Of a stretch of 35,393 nucleotides of DNA, positions 30,474 through 35,393 are shown piece after piece (the first letter of the stretch is position 1; each line of letters opens with the position of its first letter). The position numbers were made by a program, and so were the translations under genes. The notes beneath the pieces were generated by a model, which was not told the DNA's origin, searched no databases, and saw only the letters and a program-made list of their open reading frames with translations. Location of the stretch: the NCBI GenBank assembly GCA_017447865.1, contig JAFSMO010000084.1:1-35393 (forward strand), written 5' to 3'. Source of the stretch: Thermoguttaceae bacterium. Its GTDB lineage: Bacteria; Planctomycetota; Planctomycetia; Pirellulales; Thermoguttaceae.

Positions 30474-32000
30474 ATGAAAAAAATCTTCCTTCTGTTCACC
30501 TTCCTGTTCCTCTTTACGACGCTGGCCGCTGCGGAGCGCGTGCTGGTCGTTGGAGATTCGATCACGGCTCAGTCCAACGCGGACTGGGGCTACGCGCCGA
30601 TCGTGCGCAAGGCTCTGGCGGATGCCGGGGTCACCGACGTGACCTTCGTCTCGCTCGGCTGGAGCGGCCAGACCGTGGCGGGCTGGATCCCCGTCGTGGA
30701 ACGCTCGAAGACCGACCCGAACGTACACGGCGACCGCGGCGACATTCTGTTCAAGCAGGAATTTGACCAGGGCGGCGATACGCTGATCGTCTTCCTCGGG
30801 ATGAATGACGTGCTCTGCCCGTACGTCTTCCCGACCGACGAAGGCTACGCGAAATGGAAGGCGGACTACTGCGAGCTGATTGACCGCCTGCGCGAGCGCG
30901 TCCCGTCGTGCAAGCGTCTGCTTCTCTGCCCGCCTACGATGTTGACGGAAAACCCGTACTGCGTCAAAAACCTGATCATGGACCGCATGGGCGAGATCAT
31001 GCAGGAGATCTGCAAGGAAAAGAACGCGCAGATCCTGGATTTCCGCGGTGAGATCAAGCGCTTCTTCCTGAACGCGCGTCTGCTGAATAATTCGTTCCAC
31101 TTCACGCCCGACTGCGTGCACCCGCGTCATGAGGGCCACCTGGTGATGGCGTGGACCATCCTCCGTGGGATCGGTCAGGACGCCGCGGCCGAAAAGGTTT
31201 ACGAGCAGATCCCGGCCGAGATCAAGGATTTCGACTCGCCCGGAATGAGCCTTTTCGTCCTGAACAGTACGGAGCCCGGCAAGATGCAGCTCCGCGGCCA
31301 CGTGCGCGGCTTCGCTAAAAACGAAATCAAAGTCGAATGCCCCGAAGGGTGGAAACTCGACGAAGTGGCGGACTTGGGCGGCGACGAATTTGAGATCCGC
31401 CTGAGCGGCCACTCCAAGGCGCTGACCTGCGACCTGACCGTGAAGGTCGGCGAGATCGTCCGGACCGTGAAGCTGAACGCGCCGTTCATGGTTTCGCAGT
31501 TCCTCGACGGCAAGCCGTTCCATGGCGGCGCCGAGTACAAACCGGAGGAAACCCGCACGAGTATCGACGACGCGATCCTCGCCGGCAAATGCCCGCTCTC
31601 GGCCCAACTCGACGGCCAGCCGCTGAAGTGGACGGTTTATTACCCCCAGGCCGACGTGACGGGCTTCGACGTGCCGTGCGCCATTGACTTCGCGTCCATC
31701 GAAAACGGCCAGCAGTTCCAGACGGCGTACGTTGCCCGCCGGGTCGTGAGTCCGAAAGCCCAGCGGGTCAAGCTGAACGTGAACGCGCTGAGCTTCAGCA
31801 CGATGGCGTTCCCGACGATCTACGTGAACGGGACGCAAGTGTACGAAAACTGCGTCTCGCCGCGTTACCGCCAGCCGCGTGACTTCGTGGAGATCGACCT
31901 GAAAGAGGGCGAAAACCTCATCGTGGCCCGCGTCGGTCATTTCTGCTGGCAGTGGGCGGTCGAGTTCGCTCTGGAAGGCGGCGAGGGACTGGAATACTAA
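30474..32000 (+). CDS. Exported two-domain SGNH hydrolase
   Basis: 508 residues. Signal peptide MKKIFLLFTFLFLFTTLAAAE; SGNH domain to about residue 245 with block I VVGDSIT (Ser29), block II LGWSGQT (Gly62 area), block III LGMND (109-112, Asn111) and block V DCVHP (Asp213, His216). The second half (about 265-508) is beta-rich: GKMQLRGHVRGF..., LSGHSKALTC, and a C-terminal domain with VARRVVSPKAQRVKLNV and FVEIDLKEGENLIVARV, similar to carbohydrate-associated sandwich domains. It is likely a secreted esterase or acetyl-hydrolase acting on glycans. AAGGA lies 9 bases before the ATG. A terminator follows at 32007. Confidence 0.9.
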   Translation: MKKIFLLFTFLFLFTTLAAAERVLVVGDSITAQSNADWGYAPIVRKALADAGVTDVTFVSLGWSGQTVAGWIPVVERSKTDPNVHGDRGDILFKQEFDQGGDTLIVFLGMNDVLCPYVFPTDEGYAKWKADYCELIDRLRERVPSCKRLLLCPPTMLTENPYCVKNLIMDRMGEIMQEICKEKNAQILDFRGEIKRFFLNARLLNNSFHFTPDCVHPRHEGHLVMAWTILRGIGQDAAAEKVYEQIPAEIKDFDSPGMSLFVLNSTEPGKMQLRGHVRGFAKNEIKVECPEGWKLDEVADLGGDEFEIRLSGHSKALTCDLTVKVGEIVRTVKLNAPFMVSQFLDGKPFHGGAEYKPEETRTSIDDAILAGKCPLSAQLDGQPLKWTVYYPQADVTGFDVPCAIDFASIENGQQFQTAYVARRVVSPKAQRVKLNVNALSFSTMAFPTIYVNGTQVYENCVSPRYRQPRDFVEIDLKEGENLIVARVGHFCWQWAVEFALEGGEGLEY

Positions 32001-32006
32001 GAAAAT

Positions 32007-32061
32007 CCGCGGAAGCTCACTCCCCAAACGTTTCGTTTTTAAGAGTTTCCGCGGTTTTTTT
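32007..32061 (+). terminator. Intrinsic terminator after the second SGNH gene
   Basis: CCGCGGAA (32007-32014) pairs with TTCCGCGG (32047-32054); a further CTC/GAG pair lies inside after one mismatch. The loop is long, and seven T follow the stem. Confidence 0.75.
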
Positions 32062-32170
32062 CTAAATATTTTTGGCCATTTAACCGAAATAACCGATACG
32101 ATCATTTATTTTACTAAACTCGATGAAAGCCCGAATATTTTTATTTTTTGAAATAAATTTCATAAAAAAC

Positions 32171-32199
32171 TTGATTTTGGGAGTATTGTGTGGTAAAAT
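32171..32199 (+). promoter_or_regulatory. Promoter of the membrane-anchored unknown gene
   Basis: -35 TTGATT (32171-32176), 17-bp spacer, -10 TAAAAT (32194-32199) in the extended context TGTGGTAAAAT. The leader is about 45 nt, ending with AAAGGA before the ATG. Confidence 0.75.
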
Positions 32200-32248
32200 A
32201 GAGTGACTGGGTAAGGAAACGCATTTTTCCATTTTGAAAGGATTGAAA

Positions 32249-33820
32249 ATGGACTGGCAGGACAGAGAGCAAATTTCACCGCGTGTTACGTGGCAGTACG
32301 CGCTGTGTACCTTTGTGGCTCTTTGCATTGCCGCCATGGTTTCCTATTCCATTGGTTCGCCCGAAAACGAGACCAAATCTTCACCTTCCGATTCCGCCAG
32401 GCTGGGGCTGGTTTCGATCCCGTTTGAAAAGAACGGAACCTCCTCTTCTCTGGAACTCCCGCCGGAATTTCACCCGTGGGGCGCGTTTGAATCGGGGACT
32501 TGGTGCCTTTCGCGTACGATCGTGGAAGGCCGGCGTCTGGGCCGCATTTCTCCCAAAACCTACACGGAGTCCAACGTCTTTTTGTTGGACAAACAGAAGA
32601 ATAACTACACGACGCTGACGGAATCCAGCATCATGCTGGCCGGGAAGAATATTCAGAAGGAACCGAAAACGACCCAGACGGACCTTTTCGGCCTTCCTGT
32701 GGATGGATCTCGCCGGGTGGAGGAGCTTCCTTCTGAAACGCTGACCATTGAGGGCGTTCCGGTGGTTTGCCGCGTGCTGAAAATCGTCTCGGTTTCCGGC
32801 CGTTACCTGCGGGAAATTCAGGTTTGGTTTAACGAAACGACGGAGCCGTACATTTTCCGCAAGATGCGCAACACGTTCCGTTCCCCCTCCAACGTGTGCA
32901 TTGAGCGGATGGTCCAAAATGTGACCTCGACCCACCTTCAGTTCTCCCTGGGGGGGCAGGTCATGTCGGGTTACCGCTACACCCAAACGTCAAGTTACCC
33001 CACGTACATTTCCAAATCGGAAGTCGTTGCGTCCCTGGCAGTACCGGGCAGAATCGTCACGCAAATCACTCACGAATCCGATCGCCGCGGGCGTCCGCTT
33101 CAGGATATTTCCACCGAGTTGCTCGACTTTGGCTCAAATTCGGAGGAATACCAGGCCAGGGTTTCCCGCAGTTCGGTTCATTCCAGCCGCCTGATCATCA
33201 CGCCGACCTCATCAAATACCGAAACCGGGTCGGAAAAAACCGCGGAAAAGAATTCCGTCGTCGAGCAGGAAATTTCCGAAGAAACCGAACTTTCGCCTCA
33301 AAATCCGTTGATGGGCGGCCAACGCCACATTTCGGTGGAATTTTCCCTCTCGAACGAGGAGTCTGCCGACGATCCCGAGCCTGCCTCGGACGCTGAAAAT
33401 TCCATTCTGGAACCCACTCCTGTTCCGGAATCTTCCGGGAAACCTGCACCGGCGGAAACCCTTGAACCAGTTCCGGCAGCAAACTCCGGCACCAAATCGA
33501 TCGATTCGGTCAAACTCGAAGATTTTGTCAGTCCGCTTGCGTTGGTTACGCTCTCGCAAAACGCGCAGGGAACGTCTGCCGTGTCGGGGCGGGGAATGCG
33601 GATGGAACCGGGCTGCTTTCAGGAGTTCCAGCTTTCCTGGCAAATCGGCAAAGAGCTTTTGGCGCCCAATTCCCACGTGGAGATCGGCCGTTTGTTTCCC
33701 AACCTTCCGGGGGCGAATTGGGGAAAATTCCTTCAGAATCGCAATCTTTTGCCGAATGTTTTCCAGAGACTTCCCCAGCGTACGGAAGAAAAACCGCAGC
33801 AGGAACCGGAGGACTTTTAG
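32249..33820 (+). CDS. Membrane-anchored unknown protein with disordered linker
   Basis: 523 residues from ATG 32249, six bases after AAAGGA; the open frame can be extended five codons to a TTG at 32234, which is less likely. A single membrane helix lies near the N-terminus (about 16-35, YALCTFVALCIAAMVSYSIG), so most of the protein is probably outside the cytoplasm. Residues about 60-300 are a beta-rich domain (FHPWGAFESGTWCLSRTIVEG, TLTIEGVPVVCRVLKIVSV, YLREIQVWFNETTEPY), then a Pro/Glu/Ser-rich disordered linker to about 420, then a basic Gln-rich end. I recognise no family. Perhaps an envelope regulator or a periplasmic scaffold. Confidence 0.75.
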   Translation: MDWQDREQISPRVTWQYALCTFVALCIAAMVSYSIGSPENETKSSPSDSARLGLVSIPFEKNGTSSSLELPPEFHPWGAFESGTWCLSRTIVEGRRLGRISPKTYTESNVFLLDKQKNNYTTLTESSIMLAGKNIQKEPKTTQTDLFGLPVDGSRRVEELPSETLTIEGVPVVCRVLKIVSVSGRYLREIQVWFNETTEPYIFRKMRNTFRSPSNVCIERMVQNVTSTHLQFSLGGQVMSGYRYTQTSSYPTYISKSEVVASLAVPGRIVTQITHESDRRGRPLQDISTELLDFGSNSEEYQARVSRSSVHSSRLIITPTSSNTETGSEKTAEKNSVVEQEISEETELSPQNPLMGGQRHISVEFSLSNEESADDPEPASDAENSILEPTPVPESSGKPAPAETLEPVPAANSGTKSIDSVKLEDFVSPLALVTLSQNAQGTSAVSGRGMRMEPGCFQEFQLSWQIGKELLAPNSHVEIGRLFPNLPGANWGKFLQNRNLLPNVFQRLPQRTEEKPQQEPEDF

Positions 33821-34060
33821 TTCCGCCCAACTGAATCCGGTCTTGATCCTGCAAATTTGAGCAAGCGTTTCTCGTCGTTTTTCTCTTGGTTGTGCCTTTT
33901 CCCAATCCCGAAACTTCGAATTTCTTCCCCAATCGATTTTACCCGTAAAGTTAATCGAAATCTTTTCTTCCTTCATTCTTTTAGCCGAAATCTTTTGATG
34001 AGTGTTACTCTGTACCTTGAGATCAAACCGAATTCCTCCTGATTCATAAACGAGTATAAA
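33821..34060 (+). other. Intergenic region before the last gene
   Basis: 240 bases, T-rich, without a gene, a terminator or a clear promoter. A pyrimidine-rich stretch and several ATG triplets occur but no ribosome-binding site. Confidence 0.5.
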
Positions 34061-35248
34061 ATGCAGAAGTCCCTCGACACGAAAATCGCGCGTATTCTCG
34101 CCGATCGCAGCTGTAACGATTTCATTCTTGCCGACGCCAAAGACGCCGACATGGCGTACGGCCTGGCCGCGCCCGGTTTGAGCCCCGAATCTTTGAGCGG
34201 CGAAGCCCGCTTCCGCACGCTCGACGAGTACCGCGCCCAGATCCGTGAAGTGATCGCGCAGGGGCTGGTGGACATCGTGTTGATGAGCGCCAGCACGAAC
34301 GAGATCCTCACGCTTCGCGAGCGTCTTTTCGAGAATTCCGCCGTCACCCCCGCGATCCGGGCGAACGACGCGACCGACATTTGGCTCGCCGGGGCCGAGG
34401 GCGTTTACACGTCGGAGCCGTCGCGCCCGTTCCGTTCCGCTTCGCTGGACTACGCGATGTGCGGCAAAGGCTCCTGCAAGCCCGAGGAGAGGAAACTTGG
34501 CGCCGATCTGGGCCTCTATTCCGTCACGTTCAATAACGACCTGGAACTGGACATGGCGACGCTTTTGGCCTACAAGCAGTTCCGGACTGAAGCCGCTCGC
34601 AAGGGTTTTCGGCATTTTCTCGAAGTTTTCGCTCCGAACGCGCTGCAGGCGGATGTCGCGGACATTCCGCGCTTCGTGAACAATCACATCGTGCGCACCC
34701 TGGCGGGCGTGGCGGGTGCCGAGCGGCCGATCTTCCTCAAGATCCCGTACTTCGGCCCGAAAGCCATGGAGGACCTCGCCGGTTTCGACTCGAACCTCGT
34801 CGTCGGGATCCTCGGCGGCTCGGCTGGCACGACATTTGACGCCTTCCAGATGCTCTGGGAGGCCAAAAAATACGGCGCCCGCGTCGCTTTGTACGGCCGG
34901 AAGATCAATTCGGCCGAGCACCAGCTGACGTTCATCCAGATCCTGCGTCACATCGTGGACGACGGTCTGCTCCCGAAAGACGCGGTGCGGCTTTACCACT
35001 CGGAGCTCGGCAAAATGGGCATCCGCCCGAAGCGCAGCCTCGAGGATGACCTGCAGTCCATGGCGCAGGTCTTGAGCTACGAATCGAAATCGACGCAGCC
35101 GTCTGCCGCGATTCCAAAGCCGGTCCAGTCATCTCCAGCGCAAACCACCCCGAAACTGGGCGGCAACGCGATGCCCGTCGTGGAAAATCTGACGCAGCAG
35201 GAAAAAGTCCAGCGCAACCTGGAGCGCCTGCGCAAAATCTTCGGGTAA
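34061..35248 (+). CDS. Predicted TIM-barrel (aldolase-like) protein
   Basis: 395 residues. The segment about 220-310 has IFLKIPYFGPKAMEDL, NLVVGILGGSAGTTFDAFQML and GARVALYGRKINSAEHQLTF, a pattern like the last strands of a class I aldolase or DeoC/LacD-type barrel, in which Lys226 in FLKIPY could be a Schiff-base lysine. The N-terminal half (DFILADAKDADMAYGLAAPG, VDIVLMSASTNEILTL) fits the early strands. A Pro/Gln-rich linker (about 340-375) leads to a basic tail ending QRNLERLRKIFG. Substrate unknown; the barrel call is from pattern only. The stop codon TAA is the first three bases of the 38-bp repeat. No Shine-Dalgarno was found. Confidence 0.7.
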   Translation: MQKSLDTKIARILADRSCNDFILADAKDADMAYGLAAPGLSPESLSGEARFRTLDEYRAQIREVIAQGLVDIVLMSASTNEILTLRERLFENSAVTPAIRANDATDIWLAGAEGVYTSEPSRPFRSASLDYAMCGKGSCKPEERKLGADLGLYSVTFNNDLELDMATLLAYKQFRTEAARKGFRHFLEVFAPNALQADVADIPRFVNNHIVRTLAGVAGAERPIFLKIPYFGPKAMEDLAGFDSNLVVGILGGSAGTTFDAFQMLWEAKKYGARVALYGRKINSAEHQLTFIQILRHIVDDGLLPKDAVRLYHSELGKMGIRPKRSLEDDLQSMAQVLSYESKSTQPSAAIPKPVQSSPAQTTPKLGGNAMPVVENLTQQEKVQRNLERLRKIFG

Positions 35249-35283
35249 GATCCGGAGGGCCGGCGTCCCGCCGGTCAAGTTAA
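35246..35283 (+). repeat. 38-bp dispersed palindromic repeat, right copy
   Basis: Exact reverse complement of 28-65. It overlaps the stop codon of the last gene. A partial, direct copy follows at 35346-35362 (16 of 17 matches to 35267-35283). Confidence 0.85.
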
Positions 35284-35393
35284 GTTTAAAGGCCCCCTCA
35301 TTGAGGGGGCTGTCGAGCGAAGCGAGACTGGGGGAGTTGCGTGAACCCGCCGGTTAAGTTAATCTTGGGGCCTCGTGATCAGCGAGGCCCAAA
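35284..35393. repeat. Mosaic of hairpin repeats at the right end
   Basis: GCCCCCTC/GAGGGGGC (35292-35299 with 35303-35310) is followed by a near-palindromic GTCGAGCGAAGCGAGAC, the partial 38-bp repeat at 35346-35362 and a last stem GGGCCTCG/CGAGGCCC (35368-35375 with 35383-35390). No gene. The first hairpin could also stop transcription after the last gene. Confidence 0.75.

Noticed and set aside
30435..32105. 556-codon open frame on the minus strand
   Set aside because: It lies opposite the SGNH hydrolase, which carries all catalytic blocks and a signal peptide; the antisense product has no motif.
33212..34999. Very long open frame (595 codons) on the minus strand
   Set aside because: It lies opposite two real genes (the unknown at 32249-33820 and the barrel protein at 34061-35248) and crosses their gap; it is rich in Arg, Pro and Glu, typical of an antisense shadow in GC-rich coding DNA.
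1..35393. tRNA, rRNA, prophage or integrative element
   Set aside because: No tRNA-like cloverleaf, no rRNA sequence, no integrase, transposase, toxin-antitoxin or phage structural gene was recognised on either strand.

Overview
The window looks like chromosomal DNA of a planctomycete, probably a Pirellulales/Thermoguttaceae-type bacterium. This is inferred from gene content: a Spo11-like topoisomerase VI A subunit, a Lys/Ala-rich histone H1-like protein, an exported Cys-rich protein ending in a YYTLRGPRDF-type tail, SGNH hydrolases with signal peptides, a heparinase II/III-like lyase, McsA/McsB, and several large proteins of no recognised family. There is no rRNA, tRNA, integrase, phage gene or CRISPR array. 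Both window ends fall in a dispersed repeat (a perfect 38-bp inverted pair at 28-65 and 35246-35283), so the window may be a contig that stops in repeats.

Layout. 70-1652 (-): mcsA-mcsB, the protein-arginine kinase pair, with a near-consensus promoter. 1912-5336 (+): MenC-like enolase-superfamily enzyme, MFS-type transporter, YhcC-type radical SAM protein. 5474-5935 (+): small Pro/His-rich exported protein with its own promoter, sharing a bidirectional terminator with lysA. 6017-8338 (-): marR, an unknown gene and lysA, a likely operon. 8525-10138 (-): HExxH metallopeptidase and a Cys-rich exported protein, separated by a terminator and AT-rich microrepeats. 10579-15907 (+): SGNH hydrolase, a 22-repeat BspA-type LRR protein lying between two related palindromic elements, a CYTH-domain protein, and an AI-2E-type permease with a large acidic insertion. 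15940-20720 (-): sugar-nucleotide epimerase, H1-like protein, site-2 protease and three paralogous membrane proteins of unknown family. 20979-25456 (+): folD, an orphan sensor histidine kinase, heparinase-like lyase. 25463-25778: palindromic 61-bp repeat array followed by five TCCCAG boxes phased at 10-11 bp. 25934-28017 (+): flhF and a FliA/WhiG-type sigma factor. 28381-29031 (-): lipoprotein. 29216-35248 (+): topoisomerase VI A, two-domain SGNH hydrolase, a membrane-anchored unknown protein, and a predicted TIM-barrel protein.

How the genes fit together. Housekeeping functions (lysine and C1-folate metabolism, protein quality control) are mixed with an extracellular glycan-processing set (heparinase-like lyase and two SGNH esterase candidates) and surface or envelope proteins (LRR protein, lipoprotein, Pro- and Cys-rich exported proteins). 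FlhF and the FliA-type sigma factor suggest motility, but no other flagellar gene is present. The least explained parts are the three-paralog membrane cluster next to an intramembrane protease, the CKKCC-containing H1-like protein, the phased boxes upstream of flhF, and the LRR gene bracketed by palindromes. I see no clear defence or mobile system. All functional calls rest on motif recognition by eye; no database search was run.
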